From: Calonectria ilicicola
Taxonomy: Eukaryota; Ascomycota; Sordariomycetes; Hypocreales; Nectriaceae
Direction: 5' to 3'
Length of the DNA: 64,000 nucleotides
Assembly: GCA_020809705.1 (NCBI GenBank)
Contig: CP085833.1
Location: forward strand, 868,001 to 932,000
Numbering within the stretch: the first letter of the stretch is position 1; every line of letters begins with the position of its first letter. Made by a program: the position numbers and the translations under genes. Positions 33,613-44,700 of this stretch are shown piece after piece. A model generated the notes under the pieces. The model worked only from the letters and a program-made list of their open reading frames with translations. It did no database searches and was not told where the DNA came from.

Positions 33613-34397
33613 GTGTTGTTCTATTAGGGAGAGGATGACAACAAGATTGCATCAAATTAAGACCCATATAGCCCAAAAAGAAATCAGAGTAACGGAGCAC
33701 TTGATCGAATCAGCTTTGGGTATTCTCGGAGGTTCTATAGAAAGCTCATATTATGTAAACATCGAAATGATATTCTGTGCTTCTAGTGTCTGGCTAGCTT
33801 ACTAAGAGTTTTTATTCTGATCTCAAAGGTCCAACATTGACTTCTTATGGTTGAAAATTTATTGAAATAGTTAGTTTTGGCATTGGAAGTGTGTGTCGAC
33901 TGGGCTTTTGATCAGAATTGTAGATATTATGGAAAGGTCCACGCGACGAGTCGAAAGCTGCCATGCCACGATGCCAATTGCAGTGGCGTATTCACTCCCT
34001 ACCTGTATTCCATCATTAGCACTAAGGAAAGGCCATCAATTCATTGAGGTTAATTTGACTTTTAAAGCGAGAACTCCGAATTTTGTAACGCTTGATATTT
34101 ACTACGATTATAATATTTGGGCCCTCTGATCACTTTTTACGTTAACTCGGCTAATCAAAATAGTAGGAATTTTTGTAGTCAAAACATTGTAGTTTTCTAT
34201 CATGGCCCGATTGCCTTTCTTGTTTATCTATGTCCGCGAGGACTATGCCCTAAACTCTCCAGGATAACAGAAACCTCATCATCAAGAACTGCTAGAATGT
34301 GTTCTGGTGGATGTTCTGCTTTCCATCCTAGACTGTCAGCATGAGCCGGCTCATACCACGAACTGTCAAAACATATTAGCTACTGATTCACCGAGGT
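33613..34397. other. Intergenic containing a degraded repeat
   Basis: AT-rich spacer between the secreted protein gene and the atypical SDR gene. It carries the repeat at 33939-34045, listed separately. No gene is seen. Confidence 0.5.
33939..34045 (+). repeat. Diverged direct repeat, copy 1 (matches 40919-41025)
   Basis: About 105 bp aligns without gaps to 40919-41025 in the same orientation, with differences that are mostly transitions. Shared cores include ATTCACTCCC and AAGGAAAGG flanked by near-identical blocks. Weaker similarity continues some 30 bp to the left. The other copy lies about 0.7 kb upstream of the dynamin-type GTPase gene. Confidence 0.75.
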
Positions 34398-35563
34398 TCA
34401 TGGCTTTGATACTGACTTTCCGGCAACCTTCAGCTCGACAGTATTGGGAGTTATGCCAAGACCATCAGCAATAACCTTCCGAGCATCCTCGGTGATTGGG
34501 CGGACATGTTCGTCATTGACAAGGCCACGCTTGTACAAAGCTCGGGCAACGCCTTTATACAAATCTGTCCATTGGATGCGACCACTGGATGCTAAGTAAA
34601 AGCCGTTTGGGCCATGATCGAGATCTCGTCTGTCTAAAATTGCCTGTAAGAGCATAATGGCATATCTTGTGGTATCGCTCAAACTGCAAACTGGCCATTT
34701 CTGTGATAATTTTATTAAAAGGAATGGAGATATTGACAAAGAAAACTTACATCTGAGGGATCCGTTACACTATACACATTCCTCGCAACAAGTGCCGCAT
34801 TAACGACATCGACGGTTTGAATAGAAATATGATTGCCAAATCCTTCCCCTTTTCCATCTGCAACAAGTAGTTAGCAAAAAAGGAAAAACAAAAAAAGGAA
34901 AAAAAAGAAGAAGAAGAAGAGAAAAAAAAGGAAAGAATGAAAGGCAGCACCTGAACAGAGGGGAAACTTACAGACGATACAAGGAGAGAAGACGTATGTC
35001 TTCACACCAAATTCCAATCCAAGTTCTACTACTCGAACATTTGTCTGGAGAGACTAATAACATATTAACTCATGAATTTGACTGGTTGGTTTCTAACATC
35101 TTACGATTTTCATTTCTTCGATGGGAGCTTTCATAGTTTTCTGCATCTCAAACAAATCTGGGTCAGTGTCCTTCAGAGGCCTACTATTTGGTGCCCCTGA
35201 GAGACTTGAAAATTGCTTTGTTCCAGAGGCATAAATAAAATGCACATCCATCCCAGTTTCGTCCTTCAAAGCAGATAGGGCCTTGATGAATGAAGTTTGG
35301 CTCTGTAGTTTATATGAATCAATAAGAAAGAAGATGATACTAATCTTTTTGCGAGTAATCTCCTTCTGGACAGCATCTTCGTCCTCCGGAGAAACTTGAA
35401 TAGGTTCAGCGCCATAAAGTCTTCGAACAGCTTCAGCTTGTTCTGGTTTGCGAACCAGAGCGTAGAGCTTATCATAGCCCGAAATTTGAGAAGCGTGCCA
35501 ACGAGCGAGCAATGTGCCACCAAGGTAACCAGATGCTCCAGTGATGAGAACGTTGGCCGCCAT
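34398..35563 (-). CDS. NmrA/epimerase-like atypical SDR (about 313 aa, four exons)
   Basis: Exons are 35105-35563, 34972-35044, 34751-34857 and 34398-34700. Phases agree and give 942 coding bases. The N-terminal dinucleotide motif is GASGYLGG at about 8-15 (extended/atypical SDR type). The middle VYGKGEGFGNHISIQ, formed over the exon 2-3 junction, is typical of this fungal epimerase-like group. The C-terminal part binds substrate (RIQWTDLYKGVARALYKRGL). It is probably a cytosolic NAD(P)-binding reductase or regulator-type protein. Intron 2 (114 nt) is unusually long for this window because of a pyrimidine tract of T-runs and CTT repeats. It is the first of three small redox-type genes in this AT-rich block. 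Confidence 0.85.
34858..34950. repeat. Low-complexity purine/pyrimidine tract inside an intron
   Basis: On the plus strand it is almost pure A/G with A-runs and GAA repeats. On the coding (minus) strand it is a long T/C tract within intron 2 of the atypical SDR. It ends in a branch-like GCTAACTAC and the acceptor. Confidence 0.6.
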
Positions 35564-35856
35564 AATAGTAAACTGATAATATAGCGCAATAAAAGGTGTA
35601 TTAATTGGTAGATAATTCAGGAAGGATGCGTGTTTTTAGTCTTATTTATTTCGTTTTTAGAGTGATTTGAATTTTCGTTCTTGCTTTTGATGATGTACCA
35701 ACGTCGGAGCCACGACTCATACCCACCAAGCTGAGAAATACTTGCCCCGCCGCTAGTGCTTCCCCTCTCTGATCTAGAAAATAGGAGTAACAATTGCACA
35801 ACGGATGCTAAATGATTCCGACCACTTCGAGGCTACCAAATTCAGCTAAGACCATA

Positions 35857-35961
35857 GAGTCGGCTACTTGAATAACGCCCCATTGAGTTTGGTAATTTAA
35901 TTGACTAAACAGCTCAATTAGATGGAGACATGGATTTCTAAGCAAATAAAGTAGCCAACTC
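35857..35961. mobile_element. Possible MITE-like element with 13 bp terminal inverted repeats
   Basis: GAGTCGGCTACTT at the left end is matched by AAGTAGCCAACTC at the right end, inverted, 12 of 13 identical, 105 bp apart. The inside is AT-rich and non-coding. No clear target-site duplication is visible. A related left end (AGTCGGCTATTTGAA) is at about 37117-37131. Confidence 0.35.
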
Positions 35962-37090
35962 AACAATCGGGGCATCAATTCAGGCAGAAGACCAATCTGG
36001 CATAGCATAACTCAACGAAACCAGTAGTTGAATTGGCCCTCGCCCTTCAAATGCAGGCTATACATATCTTGAATGAATTATGCAATTCCAGTTTATGAAA
36101 CACGACTTCAATAGTATTCTAAAGAGCTTAACGAAAGCCATTCATACACACCAAAAATAGGACAAGTGGCATTGATCGAGACATTATCTCGCTGATGTCA
36201 GCAAATGTCACCAGTTGAGATAGGAATATGTGGTATCAATCAGAATGGCAAGGTGTCAATCAGGCCACGGCTGCACGATGCGGCAGAGAAGCTGTGCCCG
36301 ATCAAACGAAGCTGAGCAATGTTTGGCTTTGTCATGTGTTGTTTTGAATACGTTGAGTGACGAAATTGGGAACGGGGGATTACAAATGTCGGTCAACTGA
36401 AGAAGGCTATTCGGTTAATTGATGGGGTTACCTCCAAGCTCTCACGATTCTCCACAGATCAAGAAGACCCAACTGCAAAAGCCAGAAGACGCCAGTTCAA
36501 AAATGCAATTGGCTGTACTCATTGAGTTATTCCCAGTATAAAATTTCCTTAATCGCAGTCTCTTGCCAGCCGTAGCGGAGCGCTGCTCGTTTCACCAACC
36601 AGATTCAGGTCTTGCAGATGCAAAAGGGCTTTTCAATACTAGACACGAAAGTATTTCAACCTTAGAGGGCAGGACACGTTTGGTTACATCATTGAATTGC
36701 TAGGATAACTTTCGTTTATTCTCAAACCGACAATTAACACGAGTCATTTTTTATTGTTGAGAAGTATTCTGCGCAACGAGCATCGATACGTGGCACATTT
36801 CTCATTGTGAAGACGTCGGCAACTTCCCCTGTTCACGTCAGACACGCCCATTTCCCGGATAACTGGAAAACTGATCAAATAGATTAATGAGGCCGGGTCA
36901 TCAAGGCTGTCCACGCCAAAATTTCTCACATCTTTTTTTCAGCCGTTTGCAGCAAGCCGAGCTACTGATTGGAATTTTCATGATTTGGCACCCAGCCCAA
37001 CCAAGATGGAGCTCTGAACCCACAATAGTAGCAGATATAAGTAATTTCTATCTTAAACATTCCATTGGTAATAATCAGAGGTACTTATAA

Positions 37091-37128
37091 AGTAGCCGAT
37101 CTTCTCTATCATGCTAAGTCGGCTATTT
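37091..37128. repeat. Short inverted repeat related to the 35857 element
   Basis: AGTAGCCGA and TCGGCTATT face each other about 20 bp apart, so this could form a hairpin. The right arm and the following bases resemble the left end of the 35857 element (TTGAA, then CAATGAGT against CATTGAGT). Confidence 0.35.
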
Positions 37129-37292
37129 GAACGGTTATCTCAATGAGTGGAGAATCGGGTGGCGCTAAAATCTTGGAAATTCAGCCCGTCAAGCTTTTTA
37201 TGGAAGGCTAATCTATCTATATCCGTGCTGAGTCAAGAAGTGGAACACTAATTCGAAAGATTTCATGGCTTTTGGATCCGGAATGATGGCAC

Positions 37293-38051
37293 CTATTTTC
37301 CCGGCTTACAAATAGCTGGCATTTGGTGAGACCATTTAGCGACCTTGTCCAAGGCTGTATCCACCAACCATTTAGCCAAAACGCTTCTGTTCACGCCGGA
37401 AGTAAAGCCCGTAGCCCCAACTGGCCCAGCATAAGCGTCATAGAGATTCCGATCAACCGACCAGATGGCTTCATCACTCGTACCAGATAGCATTCCCAAA
37501 CGATACACAGTCCACTCCAGAGAATGGTCATGAACAGTTTGGAAGTATTCTCGAATAGCCAAAATGTTGTGATAACCACTGTTGGCAATCAACCGGATAA
37601 GTCTAGCGGTCAAAGCGCGCGCAACAGAAGTTTGATCCTCAGGACGATAGATAGCTGTCGTTGCCAAAGCTAAAATCCGATGAACACCATTTTCTTTCAT
37701 CAAAGAAAATATCATTTGATAGTAATCGGCGAAGGTGTTTCTGGGTTGGTGCTCACTCCCGGGCCCGAGCAAAGAAATAATTGCCCGAGATTTAGCAATA
37801 GCCCGAGATAAGTCGTCACGTTTGCTCAGGTCTCCTTTGATCACCTTGACTCGTTTTCATTAGAAAAATACCCAAATAATGTGACTCAGGAGGTATACCT
37901 CTAGAAGAATGTTTCCAGCTAGATCAGCTGGGATCTTGGTTGGATTTCGAACAAACGCCACAGTAGGCACTTTGCGATGGAGAAGTTCCCGCAGCACGCA
38001 GATCCCCGCGGGGCCAGTAGCTCCTAGTACGAGAACCTTGTCGCCAGCCAT
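37293..38051 (-). CDS. NmrA-like NAD(P)-binding protein (about 234 aa, two exons)
   Basis: Exons are 37899-38051 and 37293-37844, with a 54 nt intron joining LLE to VIKGDLS. This is an SDR of the NAD(P)H-binding/NmrA-like group. It has the dinucleotide motif GATGPAG at 10-16, a basic FVRNPTKIP after the second strand (NADP preference likely), VIKGDLS and ISLLGPGSEH. There is no YxxxK pair. TVYRLGMLSG and the C-terminal KWLVDTALDKVAKW stretch fit the family. Length is typical for the short members (220-260). A TATAAG box lies at 38172-38177 on the minus strand. Function is redox-linked or regulatory; substrate unknown. It lies in the same AT-rich block as the atypical SDR and the DsbA-like gene. 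Confidence 0.85.
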
Positions 38052-38987
38052 GACGCTATGTGTGCTATGTCTGTCAACTTTAAGAAGTTACTGGTCAATA
38101 CTGTCTGTATTGGTGGTTTTTGGTGAAAGATTGAGTAGAGGAGGAGGTAGTTCTGAAATTGAATCATCATTCTTATAATGGGTGAATTATTTCACTGGAT
38201 TATAAATAGCATCCAGGCCGTTGAAGAGTCAAAATTATGCTTCTTTTTGCATCCGGTGGGAGAGTAGAGCTCGTGGGTTCAATATATATCCGACGTCAAT
38301 AAATGATGAGCGCTAAGATAATCTTTTTAGATCCGGTTGCCTTATTAACCCAGGAAAGGCACTAATTATTTGACCAGACTGTTTTAATCGGGCTTAGTAT
38401 GGCGCATGAGCTTGTTATTTTAAATGGTCATCCAAAAGGAAAATAAACAAACAGAGAGTGTGCCTATGGCGATAAGAAAATAAATCTTGATACTACAAGT
38501 TCAATGATTCTAAGTAGTTCAAAATAGTTCTGGGCAAAGCGAAGAGAATCTTAAATAAATGTTTTCACGGATAATGAATCCACTCATGATCCAACTACGT
38601 ACCCCTCTGGATCCATGAATTGGAGCATAGTGGCAGGTCAAAGGAGACACGTTACTAAGGCTAAAGCATTATAAATCTTGCAACTTCTCACTTCATGGTG
38701 ATTTTTTTTTTAAAAAAAAGGGGCGGTGGATCTAATTGATTCCGATTTTCTAACGATTACAAACCAATTTCTTTTGGAACCAAGTCAAGATCAAATTACA
38801 TATACACATCCAAATATTAGTATATATATGAATATGTAGCGCTAGCAACTTCAGTAACTGGTGCACCGTACTATCAATATTCTATTATCGATTGGGCTCA
38901 TTTCTTAGCCTCTCTTGGACATCGAATCCTACATAACTAGACAAAATTCCAATCGTCACCTCAGACACGAGTCAATATTTCAGCATT
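38052..38987. other. Divergent intergenic region, AT-rich
   Basis: Lies between the NmrA-like gene and the DsbA-like gene, which diverge from it. It contains an A/T homopolymer near 38702-38720 and a (TA)n tract near 38820. Nothing else is seen. Confidence 0.5.
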
Positions 38988-39685
38988 ATGGATGTACACA
39001 TTTTGTTTACATTTGACATTGGATGTCCCTGGGTAAGTGTTCCATACAACAACGGATTATCCGGACAGATTTACAAACTTACCTCCTAAAGTCTTATTTA
39101 GCCTGGAAACGAGTGCAAAATGCCATCGCATCGGTGCAAAGGACTACTTCAGGAGCCAGGAGCAAGTTCAAAATAACTTATCGTTCAATGTCTATCAATC
39201 CTGCTTTGCCAACTTTTGGGATTGATCGCAAAGAATATTTATTAAAGACCAAGATGAGCCCAGGTCTCATGAATAGTGTTCATTCCCAACTGAGAACCAT
39301 GGGGGAGGCTGAGGGTATTCACTATAGTCTTGATGGGAAAATTGGCAACACAAAAGACGCCCACAGGCTCTTGTATCTTGGGAAAATGACATCGCCGGAA
39401 ATTGAGGAACGCCTGTTGTCAGTCATTTTCCGAAGGCATTTCGAAGAGGATGAAGACATCACCTCTTTTGAAACCCTCATTTCCTGCGGTGAAGAGGCTG
39501 GTCTAGCCAAGGGAGATGTAAAGAAATGGCTCGAAAACAACAACGGAGCCCATGAGGTTGACGGGAGTGACCAAGAAGCACGCAAGCAAGGAGTTACTTC
39601 GGCTCCACACATTAGCATCAATGGACGCATTTTCGAGAGCACTCCGGGCACTCTTGAACTTGCACGTATTCTCACTGAATATTAA
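38988..39685 (+). CDS. DsbA/FrnE-like thioredoxin-fold protein (about 212 aa, two exons)
   Basis: Exons are 38988-39032 and 39092-39685 with a 59 nt intron. The start at 38988 is needed to supply the first beta strand and the active-site corner. The splice gives DIGCPWSYLAWKR. This matches the FrnE-like DsbA family (polyketide-associated oxidoreductases and 2-hydroxychromene-2-carboxylate isomerase relatives). Here the CxxC is reduced to CPWS, with only the first Cys kept. Other marks are GKIGNTKDAHRLLYLG, RRHFEEDEDIT and the cis-Pro loop GVTSAPHISINGR. Length is normal for the family. With one cysteine it may act as an isomerase, glutathione-type transferase or non-dithiol enzyme rather than a disulfide oxidase. 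Confidence 0.85.
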
Positions 39686-40054
39686 ACTAAGATTAATTTG
39701 CATCTGGGAATCAGATGAAGAATTAGACTAAAGCATTATTCAACAATCTCGCTAATGCAGAATTCTTCGGATCATCACGCAGGCCATCACTTTATCCATA
39801 AGCCATTATCTTTCAAGTTGTCAAGACTCTTTTCAAGAAGTAGATTCGTCATCGGTTGGAATGAGAAACAGATTAACCGTTACTCTTCTATTCATTTTCG
39901 GATCACACAAACAAAATTTGTTAGAGCTCATAATGGTTGATTGTGAATAGAAGGTATCTTTGCACTGTAGGCTCTCATGCCATATAGAGTATGCTTCGTC
40001 AAGAAGCTAGGGGGCTGACTGAGTTCACATCCCATCAAGCGTCAACTAGCATCC

Positions 40055-40260
40055 TACCCTAGAAGACGAAGAATTGATGCTCGCAAAAAAAGCTATAATT
40101 CAAGTAATCGCGTGTTAAAAATGAAAAGGTTTCCTAAGATTGTATAAGGGATTTTATAAAATGCTTTCCTAGAACTTGTAGAATAACTGTAGAGAAAGAC
40201 ATAAGTTGCTGCTGCAAATTTTTTGGATTTTATTGTGTGATGCTGGGGATTATGTTTAGC
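40055..40260 (+). pseudogene. Decayed copy of the last exon of the dynamin-type GTPase
   Basis: About 205 bp aligns in the same orientation to 45267-45468, including the end of the last intron (TACCCTA...) and then the coding sequence of exon 15. Conserved islands include GATGCTCGCA, GCTATAAT, GAACTTG and TTGGATT. Differences are mainly G-to-A and C-to-T, with a few indels, so the frame is broken and stop codons appear. Because intron sequence is included, it arose as a DNA copy, not by retroposition. Weak similarity to exon 14 may continue to about 39978. Confidence 0.75.
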
Positions 40261-40268
40261 ATGCACTC

Positions 40269-40286
40269 AGGGTTAGGGTTAGGGTT
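40269..40286 (+). repeat. Interstitial telomere-type repeat, three units
   Basis: Three uninterrupted units of the TTAGGG type (18 bp, AGGGTT in triplicate). It starts 8 bp after the decayed exon copy ends. TTAGGG is the telomere unit of most filamentous ascomycetes. Confidence 0.85.
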
Positions 40287-40918
40287 GTCCCCAGAAGGTC
40301 CGAGAGAGTGTACGCTTTAGCTTCGAGGTTTTCACTATTTAGAATTCTTGCAAGTGTTTAAATTTTTTTTAATTTACTATTAGAGAGGTAATGCAAGTCA
40401 TGATGACAACAATAGATACAGGCTATAAAATATAACTAAACCATAATCCGAATGTCGATAGAAACAGAACATCGATCATGTCAAAAACTTAAGGGGAAAA
40501 TAATGGATTCATGATATTGTGATTCTACAGTATAGTTTGGTATCAACTGTACTTTTGATTGGAGTCGTAAATATCGTGTGTGCAGAAGGCTGGGATGGCA
40601 AGTTTCATCAACTAAACCGTTGATTGACAAGTGCGTGCTCGTGCAGCCTTGAAACCCGACACGGAGAGAAAAAAAAAAATCCGCCCTGCTGCGAGGGGAA
40701 ATATTTCTACTTCACACATATCAAACAGCTGTGTCCTTGCGCAGCTAATCAACTGATGTGATTTTTTCTGCGAGTAACCAACCCACTTACTGGGTTCGCT
40801 TCTGCAGCTGCCCACTGCGGTCACAAAGCCTACAAAAGAGTTCATGACCCCTGATTCATGAATTCCCGTAGTCTTTATCAGGATTTGGAAACAACCCGGG
40901 CGTGCTCATGGATAAAAA

Positions 40919-41025
40919 GCACGCGGCGGGCCGAAAACTGCCATGTCCCAACACCAATTGCACTGGCGTATTCACTCCCCACTTGCAATCGATTATCAGC
41001 ACCAAGGAAAGGCAATTAATCCCTC
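40919..41025 (+). repeat. Diverged direct repeat, copy 2 (matches 33939-34045)
   Basis: This copy is less AT-rich than the one at 33939 and lies about 0.7 kb before the GTPase start codon, so it is probably the original 5' flank sequence of that locus. Confidence 0.75.
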
Positions 41026-41700
41026 AGTGGCTGGCAAGAGGACTGCAAGTTATGTTAAATCCTATTGGTCTATTTTTTATATCCGCCGGTCTTCCTAGAC
41101 GCTGTCAAACCCCTGCTGCCATGTTGATGAACCTGGAGCCAGTAGTTTGTTCCAGTGGCTGGCGAGGCTGAACAAGGCCATTTGGGCCGGCCACCCAGCA
41201 GGGCGGTACAGCTCGCGTAAATTTAGTCTGCGGGCGCGTAAGCAACCGGTCACAAGTTTCGGCGCGAGAGACCTATTTCACAGCCAAGTGGGTGGCGCGG
41301 GTCGTCTCGCAGGTTGTCTCATGGGCTGGGCTGCAGCAGTTGAGCGCCTTGGGTCTGTCACAGCCGATGCATCCGTCAGGAGCAACTTCCCAGAGATGGT
41401 AAACGAACTCCGTGCCGCTTTTTCACTTTTTACCAGATGGGAAGTTTTGGCCCCCAAAACGGTTTAGAGGCCGGCCGGTTGCCTGGTATTGGACGTTGGA
41501 GGAGCTAGCCGCCCACCACAAAACCGCACTAACAACCAACAGCATATGCACAGCCTGGATGCAACATGGCTCGCCAAGTATGTTGGCTGTGCAATTAGTT
41601 TCACCTGGTTATCACCTTATAGTTTGAGCAGTTCATCCCCATCGCATTCCCGTCAGTTTATCGTTCTCCCACAACTTTCTCATCATTATCGCCTGCAAAT

Positions 41701-44700
41701 ATGTCAAGAAACGTAGGTGCCTCATCCGGCCTGCCGCTACGAAATACAGTTTATGGCGGGCGCCCAGAAATTCTAAACCCATCTAACGCGAAATTACAGT
41801 CGCAAGAAAACAGAGCTGGCTCTGTAATTTCCCCTCAGCGGCGTGCAGCGTCCCACGCTCAGGCTGACGTGCCGCTTCCTTCAATTGAGCATGAGACCTC
41901 CTCGCCAGCCAACTCAAATGGCACTTCTATTTCTGACAGCAATGTTCCTGTTATTCGCACTCCTTCAACGTCAACGTCTCCAGATTTGCACAGCCCCCGA
42001 TCGCAGGCGGGCGTAAATGAGAGCGTGGAGCGTGCGCTTGGAAGAATGAACATTAAAAGCCCCGGCGGGCTCGAAAATTTGTCGGATCTTGTCGATGCCA
42101 CTGACGCTGTAGCTAGAGGCTCCGACAGTAGAAGTGTTTCGCTGGCGCCTGAAGGTAGTACGCGAGGTACTCCCCGAAGGAGCCAAAGGTCGCGCCGATC
42201 AACTTCTCGAGCGCTACGCCATGAAGTCAGAGATGAGGAGCTACCGCAGGATGCTTTCCATGACCCGTCGTTCCAAGCCGCATATCGAGATGCGAAGGTG
42301 CTCATGTCTAGGACACAGGAAATATTGGGAAGTGCCTCAATTCATAACCAGCCAGATTCTACCATGAAGCGGCTTCATCAAGAAGCTGGGGTCCTGGCTC
42401 AGTTCGCATACCCAGCCACCAGAACCGTTGGATTTGTTGGAGACTCTGGTGTTGGTGAGTCGCATAGCGGAATTTATTAGGGCACACCTTGTTGACAATT
42501 TTATTTCTCGAATCTAGGGAAAAGCAGCCTTTTAAACTGTCTTCTAGATTGTAGAGGATTCGCAAGAACAGTAAGCTAGTATCCATATCGTTGCTATATA
42601 CGAGATGGGATTAACCTCTCATAGAGCAACAGCGGGGAGGCCTGCACATGCGTAGTCACCGAATATCACTACCACGGGCGGAGCACCTTTGATATTGAGG
42701 TTGAGCTCTTTTCTTTGGATGAAATAAAGGAGCAGCTTTCGACTATGCTTTCCAATTACCGATACTTCCACCTGAACGAGGACGAGATTGATGCATCGGA
42801 AAGAAGCCACTGCGAGGAGCTCGCAAACCAAGCAAGGGACACCATCTTCTCTATGCTGCGTGGTAAAATTTTAGATGAAAGCTTTCTTGTTCAAGCTTCT
42901 GAATCCAGAGTCCTCGCAAGGCTCAATTCATGGGCTGCCGAAGCAATGCCGTCTCAAATAAGTCGTCGTCAATCTGGCCTGTCATTGGAAGCGTGTTCCA
43001 CAAACTTAATGGAATTGTCGTCCGAGACTAGCTCAAGAGCTGAACCCGCTAAATGGCCATTTATTCGGAAGATCAAGTAGGTTGTCTAACTATAGGCGAG
43101 AATAATCTTGAGGCATGAAGCTGACTGTCAAAAGGGTATCACTTGACGCCCATATCTTAAGCAAGGGCCTCATTCTCGTTGACCTTCCAGGTATCCGCAT
43201 TTCGTGATTATAAAAGACACAATTTAGTTCTAACAATTTTGTCTAGGGCTTCGCGACTTGAACGCCGCGCGAATGGCAATCACTGAAAGATTTCTCCTGG
43301 AATGCGACGAGATCTTCGTGATTTGTAACATCGGCAGGGCCGTCACTGATGAAGGGGTCCAAAGCGTATTCGAATTGGCGCGACAGGCCCAGTTGTCAAA
43401 TGTGGGCATAGTCTGTACCAGATCTGATGTGAGTGTTTCCAACTTCATGACAGAACCGTGGCATTTGTCAATTGGACTAAACTCTGTAGGATATTCAAGC
43501 CGATGAGGCCAGGAGGGATTGGCAGGGTAACAGGGCAGCACACATCCGAGAGCTGCAGCGCTCGATAGCAGCCGAAAGAAGAAGACTGAATGAAATGGAC
43601 CCAGTGATCAAAGATTTTGCAGAAGACATCGAATTCTTATCAGAAGAAGAAATGACCGAGTATACTGGGCTTCTCGCTGAGAGTCGCCGAATACAGTTAG
43701 TATCGTGATGCTTTCCACTCTTATGAATTGTCGCTAACGTCTAAAAATTAGGAATCAGATAATACCTGAGCGTGAACTTGAGTATGTGGATCTTGAATCT
43801 CGCCAGTTTGATATGCCATAGCTAATTACTATCCTTAGATTACATGCTTATCTGGTCAATACTCGAAATTCTGATGTTCAGGGGGAGCTTCAGACTCAGT
43901 ACAGAGGGAGAATATCAGCCAACGATGTGAAAGTATTTTGTGTGAGCAATACAACCTACTGGGATAGTCGAGAGCAGCCCGCAGAGGATGCACTTCCCGC
44001 ACTCAGGCTCAGTGGCATTCTCGACTTAAGGAGATATTGCATCTCCATTGTTGCCCATAGCCAGCGCCGGATCGCAACAACTTATATGAAGGACAGTATC
44101 CCTGCACTTCTGGCGCAACTTGACCTCTGGGTCCAGTCAGGAGCAGGGACTGCTGATGCGGAGCGGAAAGAAGCTGTACGGAATGCTTTAAGCGAGATAC
44201 GAAGGCGACTAGAAAGGGTATGAAAACCCGCCAATGGAGCTCCTGGAGCTGAGCCACAACTGAACTGACTAGATATTGTAGGATTTGAAAAGTAATTCAT
44301 CCCAAATTAACCAAATACGTCGTGTATATCGTCAAGACTTTAGAAATAAAATCTACGATGGTAAGTTATATCTCATCCTACGAGCGATGTTTAATTTCTA
44401 CCTGAATCTCGCGATGTAGCCTGATACTATGGACCACTAACAAACATCCAATAGCCAGAAGCATATCAGATTGGAGCGATGCTGCGGCCACAGCAGCATC
44501 TGAATGGGCAGGAGTAAGTAGATGAAACGTAGAATGTCGGACTTTTGGCTAACTAAGATCTATCCAGTGGCATCATGGTAAGTATTTCGTCAAACGTATC
44601 CAAATTCTGTCTCTGTCACCTGTACTAACTGTGTGGAGCAACCTACTCTGCGTTCTGCAGAAACTATGGTGAGTATAGTACTGGAGCTGTCGGGTCACAT

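Larger units (their letters stand above)
35564..37292. other. Gene-poor AT-rich stretch with short inverted repeats
   Basis: No coding frame with family features. The only structure noticed is the MITE-like element at 35857-35961 and a related half near 37091-37128. Confidence 0.5.
39686..41700. other. Gene-poor region with GTPase-derived remnants and telomere repeat
   Basis: AT-rich left half (39.7-40.9 kb) and more normal right half. It contains the pseudo-exon at 40055-40260, TTAGGG repeats at 40269-40286, and the second copy of a repeat at 40919-41025. It ends with the GTPase promoter. Short frames in the right half have no family features. Confidence 0.6.
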
